A DNA stretch of 64,000 nt, taken from assembly GCA_030770425.1 (NCBI GenBank), contig JASJFT010000196.1, forward strand, positions 1 to 64,000. Reading direction: 5' to 3'. Source of the DNA: Darksidea phi. Taxonomy: Eukaryota; Ascomycota; Dothideomycetes; Pleosporales; Lentitheciaceae. How positions within the stretch are numbered: position 1 is the first letter of the stretch; each line of letters begins with the position of its first letter. Shown in pieces: positions 25,005-35,858 of the stretch. The notes under the pieces were generated by a model, which saw only the letters and a list, made by a program, of their open reading frames with translations, was not told where the DNA came from and searched no databases. A program made the translations under genes and the position numbers.

Positions 25005-27998
25005 ACTTTCTATTAAAGAATAGTAGCTAGAATTAAGCTTATTATTAGTTATTAAAATATATATATTAACTCTTTATTAGTAAATATTTACGTAATTACT
25101 ATCTTTAATAGTTTTTTTTAATAGCTAATTAAAATTTCTAGTTTATCTAAATAGTCTATAAATTTAAGACTTTAAATACTACTCTTTAATTAGAAGATTA
25201 TTCTATTATATCTATTATAACTTCTTAATTACTTATTAATATTATTCTATCTTATTAGCTTTCTCTACTAGAAGATTAATAGGTCTAATATTCTTAATCT
25301 TTATCTTTAACTTTAACTTTATAATATAGTTATCTAATATCTTATTAGTTACTATAAGGAGATAATTCTAACCTTTTATCTTAATATTATTTACTTCTAT
25401 TAATAATACTTTAGTACTCTTAATTACTAGTTACTTTTATAATATATAATAGAAAGTTATAACCTTCTCTAAATCTTTCTTCTTAAGAACTAATAATCTA
25501 TTATTAGTAATATTATTTACTATTTTAATAGTATTTATATTACTATTAGTTACTAGATAATTCTTTTTTTTATTAAGCTCTTTTATGTTAATAAATAGTC
25601 TTACTAGCTTTATATTAATTACTTTATAATACTTTATTATCTAAGAAATAAAATACTTTTATATATTATTAAAAGTAGTATAGAATTTTTAATTATAAAG
25701 CTTTTTTCTATAAAGGTAAAATAGACTATAATACTATTTAAACTAGCTAGTCTTCTTATTCTTCTTTTTATAATACTAGTTATTATTAAGAAGCTTTTTT
25801 TATAAAAGATACTTTTAGATTTAATAGTTTATTAAGTTATAGATAATATACTTTATCTTTTAGAACTTTTAATTACTAATTATTTATATATCTACTTTTA
25901 GATTTTATATCTAGTTATAGAAGCTTATATATAATTTATTATTATATTTAAAATAAAAAATAGATTTAACTAGTTTATAAAAAGTATAGTAATAATTATT
26001 CTTTTATATAAATACTAATTAGGTTATAGAAGTACTCTATTACTAAGTATTAAACTATTATTAGATTAAAACTAATCTCTTTATACTATTAATAAGCTAT
26101 TTAATCTAAGAATTAGATAGTAGTTAAGTAATTATTATTAATCTTTCTAATAAAGCTACGGGCTTTTATTACTAAAAATATAGAAACTTAATTAAATAGA
26201 AAAGTTACTACTTAGTATAAGCTTCGATCTTTTTATATACTAGCTAGCTAATTATTAGACTAATATTTAGATTTAGTATAAGTATAACTTCTTTTTATTT
26301 ATATAATAATTAGAGATATTAGTATATTTTCTTTAATTTAAAGAAATATATATTTCTATTAACTAGTTAGTACTTTTTATTTATACTAAATATAATTATT
26401 AATTAGTTATTATACTTTAGCTCTTTAAAGAATAGCTATCTAAGCTTAATCTTTATAATCTATAATTAATTTAATACTTTACTATTATATATTAAGAACT
26501 AATAATAGTACTTATTAAGTAGAAGAGGTAATTAATAGACTTTTATTAGCTATACTTCGAGAAAGATATAAATAATCTTTTACTATTTAATATCTTTACT
26601 AGTATATTTCTTTTAGAGTATTAATCTAAATATAATCTAACTTTATATTAAAGATATATAATAATATATCTTAATAATATATACTTTCTAAAATAAATTA
26701 TAGAAATAAAGAAGAAACTTCTTTTTATTTTATTTATTCTATTCTATTTCGTCTATACTAAACTCGTAGTCTTCTAAGAACTATATAATATTTATACTAA
26801 TAAATAATAGTATATTAGAATTATATAGTAAGAATAGAAAATAGATATTTATTTTCTTACTAATTAACTACTAGGGTTTAATAGGGGTAGCTACTATTTT
26901 AAGAGTTAGTAGATTAAATATTAGTACTAATAACTTCTTAAACTTCTTCTTTTAGAGTTCTAGATAATAAAGTTTATAGTTTATTATATTATCTTCGTCG
27001 TCGTTTAACTTATCCTCGTTCTTAGAATTATTATCTAAGTTAACTTCGCTAACTTTAGTATAAGATTAATAATTCTTTTAGATATTTTTCTTCTCTAATT
27101 TCTTTTAAATTAATTAAATTAAATATCTTTCCTTCTAATTATACTTTATCTTCTTTTTTTTCTTTTTACTTTTTTTATTTCTAGACTAGTCTTACTCTAA
27201 AGTATTAATAGATATATTAATAAATAATAAATCTTTAATCTTAAAGATCTTTTCTTTTTCTTTATTAAATAAGTTTTCTTCTTATCTAAAAAGTAGTTAG
27301 TTACTTAACTAGAAATATTTAAAAGATAATTACTTAAAGCTAGCTAGTACTATTTTAAATATTAACTAATAAAGTTTCTACTAAATATAATAATAATAAT
27401 AAAAAAGTATATTTAGTATTTTTAATCTTTTAAAAGATATTATTCTTATATACCTTCTCTACCTCCGTAAGCTAGTTAGTATTATTATTTTACTTAGATT
27501 TACTAATACTAATATTAATCTTCTAATCTAATAACTATACTATAGTATTAGTAATTTATATTATTATATTCTTTTTCTCTTTTTACTAATAGGTATAATT
27601 TAATAGAGAGTTATACTATTCTTCTTAATCTTATACTAAGATTTTTAAATATTTTAGCTATATACTTTTCTTTTAAGGATTCTTTATAATTTCTTTTACT
27701 AAAATTTCTAAAATATTTCGACTAAGTACCTTTCTTTTAGAAATCCTCTATTATTATCTAATATTAGTTTATAATATTATTATTATTTACCTTAATTACT
27801 TTATTTAATATACTATTATATTATTCTAAGCTTATATATAGTCGTTTATAGGATTTAGTATTTATTATATTTAAATATTATTAATTAAGTCTTAAGGACT
27901 ATAGTAAAACTTTTAATTCTACTATCTTTTTTATCTAACTCTTCTCTTTATTCTAGTCTAATAGACTATTAGAAGTCCTATAGACGTTACTAAAAACT
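25005..27998. mobile_element. RIP-degraded transposon body, copy B
   Basis: Second copy of the 3-kb body at 780-3839, same orientation, also ending directly at an LTR-like repeat. It is slightly more AT-rich than copy A. A poorly decayed stretch on the minus strand near 26900-27060 is rich in Asp/Asn/Lys codons, but I recognise no domain. The left limit is approximate. Confidence 0.7.
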
Positions 27999-28259
27999 AT
28001 AGTATATAGGTATATTAAAGATAGAGTAGTAAAGCTTATAACCTATAGTTAAAGGAATAGAAGAAAAGAATTAATAGAATAGATAGCTAAAATTAGTTAA
28101 ATTAAACTATTTTCTCTATCTACTATATAATAGAATAGATAATAAACTCTAGTTAAAGATACTCTTAGATAATAGTACTTTAAAGTCTAGTTTAATATTT
28201 CGCCGCTTACCTAAGCCTTTAATACTCGATTAGGAGGCTCTCTTTACTACTATACTATA
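27999..28259. repeat. LTR-like terminal repeat, copy 3
   Basis: 261-bp version of the terminal repeat, ending ACTATACTATA. It is directly followed by the plus-strand gypsy integrase remnant, so the boundary may join two elements. Same inverted termini as copies 1 and 2. Confidence 0.65.
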
Positions 28260-28289
28260 ATAATAACTTAGAAATAAGACTTTATATAC

Positions 28290-29480
28290 TATTAAATCTT
28301 AAGGAAGACTTAATATAGAAAATTTATAAGAGTAAGATACTAGAATATCTAAAAATTAATAAAATAGTTAGATATATAGATAGAGAATATCTACTTATTA
28401 ATATAAGAAAGAAAATTTAGAAAGTAATAGATAACTATTTAGAATATTCTAAGAATAAATTTAAGAGATATAAGTCCTATAGATTACTTTAATTATTAAT
28501 ACTATCTATATAATTATAAACTTATATTATAATAAACTTTATAGTAATTATAGACTAATTAACTAAAGTAGTATACTTTATTCTAATAAATAAAGTAATT
28601 ACTATAGAAGATATAGCTTATAAGATTAAAAGGATACTTATTACTAATTATAGATTATTAAAATAAATCTTTATAAATAGGAATAAACTATTTACTTTAA
28701 AATTTTAAAGTATACTACTTATAAAACTAGGTATTAAGAGAAAACTATTAACTAGCTTTTATTTATAGATAGAAAATTAGACGGAATAAATAAATTAAAC
28801 TTTAAAAGAGTATCTTAAATTCTATATTAATAAGTTATAGAATAACTAGATTAAATTATTATTAATAGTATAATTAGTATATAATAGTAAGAAGTCTATA
28901 ATAACTAGATATTTACTATATTATATAAACTATAGATATAAGCTAATAACTTATAAAGATCTAAAGGATATTAAAAGTATATCTACTAGAATAGAAGAGA
29001 AAATCTACTTAATATAAGAATTATATAAGAAACTTAATATATAGATAGTATATAAAAATCTTATAATAGCTAAAATAGTAAATAAAAGAAGACTTAAGGA
29101 ACTAACTATTAAAAGAGAAGATAAAGTTTTTCTTTTATAATAAAATCTAAAAACTAAATAATTATATAATAAACTAGATAATTTATAAATTAGATTATTT
29201 AAAATTAAAGAAAAAATAGAACTAGTTAACTATAGACTAAAGCTAGCTAAAGATATAAGAATATATTTAATATTCTATATATTATTACTAGAACTAGTAC
29301 TAGAAGATATTAAAGTAGCTACTAATATTAAACTCGAAGATAAGAAGTATAAGATTAAAGAAATCTAGAAACTAATTAAGAATCTATAGAACTACTAGAA
29401 GCTAGTTAAATAATATTACTAGAAGTATCTAGAGATAGAGACTTTTAATTATTTAGAAAAGTAGAAAAATTAGTAAACTT
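28290..29480 (+). mobile_element. Ty3/gypsy integrase and chromodomain remnant
   Basis: Plus-strand reading with stops ignored follows the integrase core of chromoviral gypsy elements. Segments are IVIID-LTKVVYFI, then NKVITIEDIAYKIKRILI, LGIKRKLLTSFY, TLKEYLKFYINKL and LVYNSKKSIITR. Downstream come EDKVFLL, NLKTK, VNYRLKLAKDIRIYLIFYI-LLLEL, KLEDKKYKIKEI and a chromodomain-like YQKLVK-YY-KYLEIETF-YLEK. The order integrase, SH3-like, chromodomain is typical. All Trp, Gln and His codons at expected places have become stops or Tyr/Ile, as RIP predicts. No functional product. Confidence 0.8.
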
Positions 29481-30589
29481 ATATAATAAGGGTTACTATA
29501 ATAATATAAGTAGACTAGAAGAAATAGACTAAATAGTCTTTACTTATTTTAACTTTTTTAATTTAAAAATTAAAGCTAGCTTATAATTAAGAAGTTTATA
29601 TTAATAAGTATTATATTAAGCTAGTTATATATAGATATACTATTTATAAACTTAAATAACTAATTCTTTATTCTTAGTAGACTCTAGTTTAAATAAAAGT
29701 TAAAAGTACTCTTTCTTAATATAAGTAAGAGACTTATTAGTTATTATTAGACTATAAAAAATATTCTAAGAAAGATATTCTCTATAATAAGTAGAAAATA
29801 GTAGTATTTTATATTTATAGCTAGTAAATTAATAGTTTAAATATAATCGAGCTAGTAATATTATATAACTAAAAAAAAGAATATAATAAATAAAATAAAG
29901 ATAATAAGCTATAAAAGTTTTAAAATCTTTAAATATTATTAGAATTTAGAAGAAAAATAAAGAATAAGACTTAAATACTTATAGAGTAGAATATTATCTA
30001 CTCTTATACCTAGATAGAGGATAGAATAACTAGAGTACTAGACTAAGAAAAGAATTACTAGTACGTATACGCGAGCTATAGTATAGTATAAAAAGAATTA
30101 CTAGAGTAGATAAACTACTATTAAATAAGATTATAAGAAAAGGAATATAACTTTAAGAATAAAGCTTTAGAAAGAAGAGTAAGTATTATAACTCTATACG
30201 AACTATAGAATATAAGATATTCTAAAAAGATTAGAAGCTAAGATAATAGCTTAATTAGTAATTTAATATTATATAATAATAATCTATTTAATCTATATCT
30301 TAGTAAATAGAGTAAATAAAGTATAATTAATAATAATCTATTTAATCTATATCTTAGCGAGTAGAGTAAATAGAGTATAATAAAGAAGAATAGATATAAG
30401 AGAGTAGAGGATCTCTTAGATTTTCTATCTTAATTCTTTATAGTTAATCTTTAGTTTTTATCTAATACTTACGAATAAGATTAGATCTTTTCCTAAGTAG
30501 TTATTCTAGTAATAGAATTCGTTAACTTAATCTTAACCTATTAGAAACTAATAGTACGACAAACGTACTATCGGCTCTAACCCGGATCC

Positions 30590-30870
30590 CGTATAAAGGT
30601 ACGTATAACGTATAACATCTTACTACTATATCTACCTAGTACGTTAGGGTCGACGTCCTTATCTAGTAGTATCTTAACTACTATATCGTAGCCTCTAGAT
30701 AAGGTTATATATAGTACGTTGTCTTTATCGTAATATCTACCCTACGTATTAGGGTTGACGCCCTTGTTGAGTAGTATTTTTACCACCGCCTTGTTGCCTC
30801 TAGATGAGGCTGCGTATAGTAATTTGCTATTTATTAGATCTGCGTACTGGCCTTATTATGTTGTTACCCC
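30590..30870 (-). pseudogene. RIP-degraded ankyrin-repeat fossil
   Basis: Minus-strand reading gives ankyrin units: LLYAASSRGNKAVVKILLNK then GVNPNT, a stop, DNVLYI, LSRGYDIVVKILLDKDVDPN and VLGRYSSKML. The right-hand unit keeps near-normal codons and the left one is progressively RIP-altered, so the fossil lies on the gradient at the edge of the AT block. It is oriented opposite to the HET-ankyrin gene 700 bases away, whose final repeats (LYAASEAGHDAVVKVLLDKG) are closely similar. Confidence 0.75.
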
Positions 30871-31567
30871 ACCTCTCCTTGACCGGTTGTTAAAACCACA
30901 AGAACTAAATTATCTTGCAGCATGGCGAGTTGGCTCAGCCCCCAGCTTCGTCTATCCTTGCTTAGCCTCATTCAGCCTTGACCAAGGTTCCGGTGAAGAG
31001 AAACTAGTATAGGACATATCATTCATGGCGCAGGGAAGACTTTTCAGGCAACTAATAAACGGCACACGCATGAAATCGTCTAGCAGATAATTTATTAATA
31101 GCGACGGCGCAAGATGGTCTAGCACAGTGCCAGTTCGCTAAGCCCCAAAGTCTTATTCGAGGCGTACTTAGACCCACACCAACTTTCAGTCCGCCACGTA
31201 GATAATTAATATTCGCTCTGCATCCGGTGTACATAGTAAACTGCCAGTTTCGCGTGGTTGCTTATAACAGGGGGTGCAAGCATGTAGCAGCTCAGCTTGC
31301 ACTGCCACATCCGTATCGGTACCGGTAGTAGCTCGCGTATTTTGCTTTATAACCCCGCTCTATTTCTGCCTCATACTTTTCGGTTCTCAACGCAGGTCTG
31401 AGCAGACATCTCCAGAAACTCGGGCACTACAGCTAGAAAACTTAGTACGTATCGGTCTCTTATTAATCTCTTAGCCTGTGCATTACATTACCAAAACAAG
31501 GTCCTTTGAACTGTCGCTCAGCCTTATGGCCAATTGCTAACGTCTGGTACTCTAAAGCTTCAGAAAG
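30871..31567. other. Intergenic, upstream of the HET-ankyrin gene
   Basis: Normal composition. Probably contains the promoter of the plus-strand gene at 31568. Short ORFs on both strands lack any recognisable feature and are not called. Confidence 0.5.
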
Positions 31568-33184
31568 ATGGATATTTTCCGCTATGGACAGATCGATCTC
31601 GATGGCCCCGCATTCCGACTCTTACAGCTCCTACCAGGCGAAGGGTCTGACATCAAATGTATACTGTATCAGGCCTACCTTAACGGTAGCAACACGATCT
31701 CCTACACCGCCTTATCATATGTTTGGGGGGACCGTAATAAGAAAAGAACTGTAACAGTAAATGGAAAGAAGCTTGAGGTTACTGAAAACCTATATTCGAG
31801 CCTTCAGCATCTTCGTGAAAAAGGTATAGAAAGAACACTCTGGGCTGACGCTATCTGTATCGATCAGAGCAACGCGGAGGAGCGGGGACACCAAGTTCAA
31901 CAGATGGGCAAGATCTATTCACAAGCAGAGGAGGTAATTGTTTGGTTAGGACAAGGAACGGAAGAAACTGACGTAATCATGGATTGTCTTCACCTACTAG
32001 AGGAACGCAGTTCGACGCACCCGCACAGAGACTGGAATCTTGCGCAGTGGTCTAACTTCTGGTGGTTACATCGTCCAAATCCAATCACCAGACCACGTGA
32101 ATGCTTAGACCGTCTCTTAAAGAGACCTTGGTTCAAGAGAGTCTGGATCCTACAGGAGGTAGCTAATGCGAGGAGAGCAAGGATCTGGTGCGGCACAAAG
32201 TCTGTGAAGGCCCATATATTTGCCCTTGCTCCGTCGCTCATAGGCGTCGAACTTGAGCCGCATTGTCAGGCTGTCTTAGACATCATGCCCGGCCGTTTAA
32301 GAGAGGAATCCTGGTGGAGCGAAAACAGGACGTTATACAACCTTTTGCTGAAGTTCAGTGAAAGCGAAGCAACGGAAAAAAGAGACAAAGTCTATGCACT
32401 CCTTGGCATATCTTCAGATGCATGGGATACGGATGATTTACGTCCGGACTATACAAAAGATATCGACGGAGTTGTTCGCGATACTTCTTCATTTTTGGCT
32501 CGAATGTCAAATGTATCCCAGGAGACAGTGTCAAAGCTCTTAGAGAACATCATGAGACAAGATCGCGAGGTAACCTTATCAGGGTCCATAAAAATTGCGG
32601 CAGGAAACAAGAGAAACGGGAGAGAAACCATTGACCTTCTTCTCCGACAACACGGAAGCGGTTTCAAGGTGACTGAGGAGGTGCTTGAAGCTGCTGCTGG
32701 GAACGAGCAAATGGGGAGGGATATCATTGATCTTCTTCTTCAGAAACGCGGAAGCGAAATTGAGGTGACAGATCGGGTATTCGAAGCTGCAGCAAGAAAC
32801 GAAGAAAGCGGAAAGGAAGTTCTGGGGCGCCTCCTTCAGTGGCACGGAAGCAGAATGAAGTCAATTGAGGAGGTCGTAAAAGCCGCAGCAGGAAACAAGA
32901 AAAGTGGTGATGCAATCATAGAGTTCATCAGGGGTTTCCAAATGGCCTCCCATAAAGGGAAAGCGGCGGCGGTAAAGTTTCTGCTCGACAACGGCGCCAA
33001 CCCCAACGCGCAAGGCGGAGAATATGGCCAGAGCAATGGACTGTACGCGGCTTCAGAGGCAGGCCACGATGCAGTAGTGAAGGTGCTGCTAGACAAGGGC
33101 GCCGACCCTAACGTGCCGGGTGGATCTTTGCCAGGACCCGATTTCCAGGGAGTTGTGAAGAGACGGCGCGAGATGCGGTGCTGA
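31568..33184 (+). CDS. HET-domain protein with helical and ankyrin repeats
   Basis: Single exon, 538 residues. The N-terminal half is a HET domain of the HET-6 style: YTALSYVWGD (about residue 47), NLYSSLQHLR, LWADAICIDQSN, RGHQVQQMG-IYSQA-EVIVWLG, RPWFKRVWILQEV, and KRDKVYALLGI near 270. Residues about 330-450 hold three or four degenerate repeats of about 38 residues of the form EVTEEVLEAAAGN--G--IIDLLLQ, a repeat seen in fungal HET and NACHT proteins. Two ankyrin units close the protein (AAVKFLLDNGANPN, AVVKVLLDKGADPN). After VPGG the sequence changes abruptly to a short basic tail, so the ankyrin array may have been truncated by a frameshift or recombination. Expected role: intracellular non-self recognition or cell death; ligand unknown. 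Confidence 0.85.
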   Translation: MDIFRYGQIDLDGPAFRLLQLLPGEGSDIKCILYQAYLNGSNTISYTALSYVWGDRNKKRTVTVNGKKLEVTENLYSSLQHLREKGIERTLWADAICIDQSNAEERGHQVQQMGKIYSQAEEVIVWLGQGTEETDVIMDCLHLLEERSSTHPHRDWNLAQWSNFWWLHRPNPITRPRECLDRLLKRPWFKRVWILQEVANARRARIWCGTKSVKAHIFALAPSLIGVELEPHCQAVLDIMPGRLREESWWSENRTLYNLLLKFSESEATEKRDKVYALLGISSDAWDTDDLRPDYTKDIDGVVRDTSSFLARMSNVSQETVSKLLENIMRQDREVTLSGSIKIAAGNKRNGRETIDLLLRQHGSGFKVTEEVLEAAAGNEQMGRDIIDLLLQKRGSEIEVTDRVFEAAARNEESGKEVLGRLLQWHGSRMKSIEEVVKAAAGNKKSGDAIIEFIRGFQMASHKGKAAAVKFLLDNGANPNAQGGEYGQSNGLYAASEAGHDAVVKVLLDKGADPNVPGGSLPGPDFQGVVKRRREMRC

Positions 33185-33270
33185 ATGGGCTCAGGCTCCT
33201 TTACCTGCAGAAGCAGCATGGTGCCGGTATACTAAGCGTTGTGGTGTGTACATATTCTCTTTTCAGAACG

Positions 33271-34235
33271 ATGAAGTATAAAGAGATTAAGGACACTCTC
33301 GCCTTACCCGAACTAGAGTCGGTAATGGCGAGTGTCTCCGAGATGTCTTCTACGATGTGGCAAGCCCAAAGCTACTACGACGCCCAAGGCCAGCGCGCCA
33401 TGCGTAAGTATGTCCCCTCTCTATCTGAACTTAACTAATATATTCGTGACAGCTACATCGATCTCTGCGAGAATAAAAGCGCCGCCTCGGAAGAAACAAA
33501 AAACTACCGACGGGATTACCTCAACATTAACGCTCACCATGTCCGCCGGCATTGCGGAATTGAGTCGCGGGACGCCCGACCCAACGGGAAACCCAAACAC
33601 AACCCATCATTTTTCGGAGTTCAGCAGCATTGAAGCTCCGCAAACGAGTTCCGTGCGCAGTAACCTCGAAGCGAATGCATATGCCGGCCGGTTACGACCT
33701 ATCGCTCCGCCGTCCCTAATCGCAGGGCAACAGGCACATCCCATCGCAGACGAGTCTAGGACAAGTGAACCACCTGATCAAATAGGTGTGTCCTCCGTGT
33801 TTGCCCAAGTTACAGGACTGTTAACCACTGTAGGACCTACAACCTTCGTCGCCCCGCCCAGGCAGCAGAGCTCATCTACCCAGCTAGAATCTACGGAGTC
33901 AGCAGCTATTGGTACATCACAATGTAAGGTCGCTTAACCTTTTCTAGTCCTGTGCTGATAATTTAATAGATGTTAACCACCCAAGTTCGCGACATCCGAG
34001 CCATGTTCCAGCACCATTCGAAGATTCCGCCACCATTATCCCTAATCCCGGGGCCAGCCCTCAGACAAGTGGACAAGAGAATGGAATGCTAGGCAGCCCG
34101 TTCGAAAACATGTCTTCATTCCAGAATGTTCAACCTGGCCTCGGACCCTCTTCACTCGGTGGCCCAAACTATGCCCAGACACTAAGCAACTTTACTGGGG
34201 TCGGAGGCCAGTTCGGAGACTTAGTCCGTCCCTGA
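33271..34235 (+). CDS. Unknown Ser/Thr/Pro/Gln-rich protein
   Basis: Exons 33271-33403, 33453-33923 and 33970-34235 give 289 residues, with donors GTAAGT and GTAAGG and acceptors GACAG and AATAG. The first 45 residues form a likely helix (LPELESVMASVSEMSSTMWQ), followed by a basic PPRKKQK patch that may direct nuclear import, then low-complexity sequence rich in Ser, Thr, Pro, Gln and Gly to the end. I do not recognise a family. An acceptor-like TTTTCAG lies four bases before the ATG, so an upstream exon is possible. It is 86 bases downstream of the HET-ankyrin gene on the same strand. Confidence 0.6.
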
Positions 34236-34389
34236 GTTTGGACTGAATATGCACTCGGCAATAATCCAGAACCCAATTCTTCGTCACAAGGCGAGTTTAC
34301 TACATTTGATACTTGATTGCTACCTTACCCAAAGGTAAATTCACTTAGGGCATTAGATAATTAGTATGTACTATTTCAAAAACATCTGA

Positions 34390-34904
34390 TTATTCAATTT
34401 CAGTGTACAAAAAAAAAAACTCGACATCTTCGCTAACGAACGCTAGTTTTCTAGGAGCGAAATAATACGCCTTTCCCGGAGTAAAGGGGGACGACTTTGA
34501 AGTGTTATCGTTCGGCATGATGTATGGTGACGAGTTTCCTAAGACCCGGATAGGGACGAGAAACTGCTCATTATCGTTCGTCATCCATCCACCTCCGCGA
34601 TGAGGTTTTTGCCACGCCCCAGAAGGGTGGAGTCTGTACTGTAATCAGAATCGATATTAATTTCACCTATATTATTATACCTTACATCCGTCTTGGATCG
34701 AGCAGCATTGAAGAGCGCGACGACCCGTGTCCATACTTCGGCAACGTGCTTCCCCAAGTCCTTGCTCGAATACACGTCAAATCCAGGGAGCCTTACTTCT
34801 GCTTTAGCTTCAAATACCCCGTTCTGCTCCAGCCACTTTTCTAGCTTCGTTATAAGTTCTCGTAGCGCTTCATTGAGTGAATATTCCTGCAAATGTTCGG
34901 GCAT
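34390..34904 (-). CDS. Unknown gene, possibly frameshifted or partial
   Basis: Two open stretches overlap by four bases on the minus strand: 34904-34581 (107 codons, helical LNEALRELITKLEKWLEQNG then KDLGKHVAEVWTRVVALFNA) and 34584-34390 (64 codons). In a fungus such an ATGA overlap is unlikely to be two genes, so either one frame is broken or one stretch is non-coding. The upstream open stretch in another frame (AALFEQAVPPPDA) before a CATTTGCAG acceptor suggests a further 5' exon. No known domain recognised. Confidence 0.4.
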
Positions 34905-34979
34905 CAGGAGGTGGGACGGCCTGTTCGAACAAAGCGGCTTGCGAGGTGCGCGGTCTGTGTGTTTTGATCTGATCTAGAA

Positions 34980-35858
34980 TAAACATTAATTTTAATGAGG
35001 AGAGGTAACTTTCCCACTTGCTGTTGCTGTCCAGCTCGATGCAGGATGATGTGCTGTCTGTGAGAGTGCTTTAGCCCAACTGACTCGCGGAGGGGTGCTT
35101 CGGATCATATAATATCCGGGCCCCGGATTAGTGCAAAAATATACGTCATGTGGGGTGTAGGAGCTTTGACTTAGTAGAGGACTGAAGCCTAAAGTATATC
35201 ACGCGACTCATTATCTCTAACGTTAAACTTGCGAATAACATGATTGATGTTTTTGGTTAACACGGGCTGGCGGGACATCACAGGTACCATGTGCGCTGAC
35301 AGCTTCTTCGACTACAAGGCAGGGTCACAAAAGCTATAGAAGCAGCTTATACTCGCAGCTCACACATGACCGGTCATGCATACTCATGGTAGCCATGGCG
35401 TATATGTGCGCCTATAGAAGGTCGTGCGGGACGCGCTCCTTATCCACGTTGTCCCTGCGCCGCTCCCGTTGTTCGGTGCTCTAGTCCTACAAGGGGGTAT
35501 TATGAACGGGCGATACCGAGGGTCCTCCCGAGCGCCACCGAGTCGTCACGCTATGCCGTTTTCTATGTATATTACATACAAAACAACATTCTATTACCGC
35601 GCCCCATCACATTTTGTCTGCAAAATAGTAACCCTCTGATTAGCACGGCAACATCGCAAGTTATGTGAGAGAGACCCCCTAGATGGAAAGCTATGCGTAT
35701 GTAGGATTTTCTGCAAGAGTCGATCTAGAAATCTGCATACAGGTATCTTCTGAAGGGTGACTGTACAAATGTTGGGAAATATCTCGATTCCAAGAGACAG
35801 TTGTGTAATTTTTCATCTCTCTATTTTCTCACGGTGTTTCTAACGGATGTGTGCGCAC
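34980..35858. other. Intergenic, no supported gene
   Basis: Normal composition, no recognisable coding exon, RNA or repeat. A 71-codon plus-strand ORF at 35424 shows no features. Confidence 0.5.

Larger units (their letters stand above)
14351..30560. repeat. RIP-saturated AT-rich repeat block, central
   Basis: Sixteen kilobases almost free of CA and TG, with no intact gene. Isolated exceptions occur, e.g. near 23980, 24143 and 25589. Recognisable pieces are given as separate entries: ankyrin-coding fossil, inverted repeat modules, three terminal-repeat copies with the left block, Ty3/gypsy RT/RNase H on minus and integrase on plus. Between them (17.8-19.8 kb, 23.4-25.0 kb, 29.5-30.5 kb) I see only degraded sequence that I cannot assign. 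Confidence 0.9.

Noticed and set aside
30755..31012. 85-codon plus-strand ORF
   Set aside because: Antisense shadow of the ankyrin fossil in its first part and no features in the rest.
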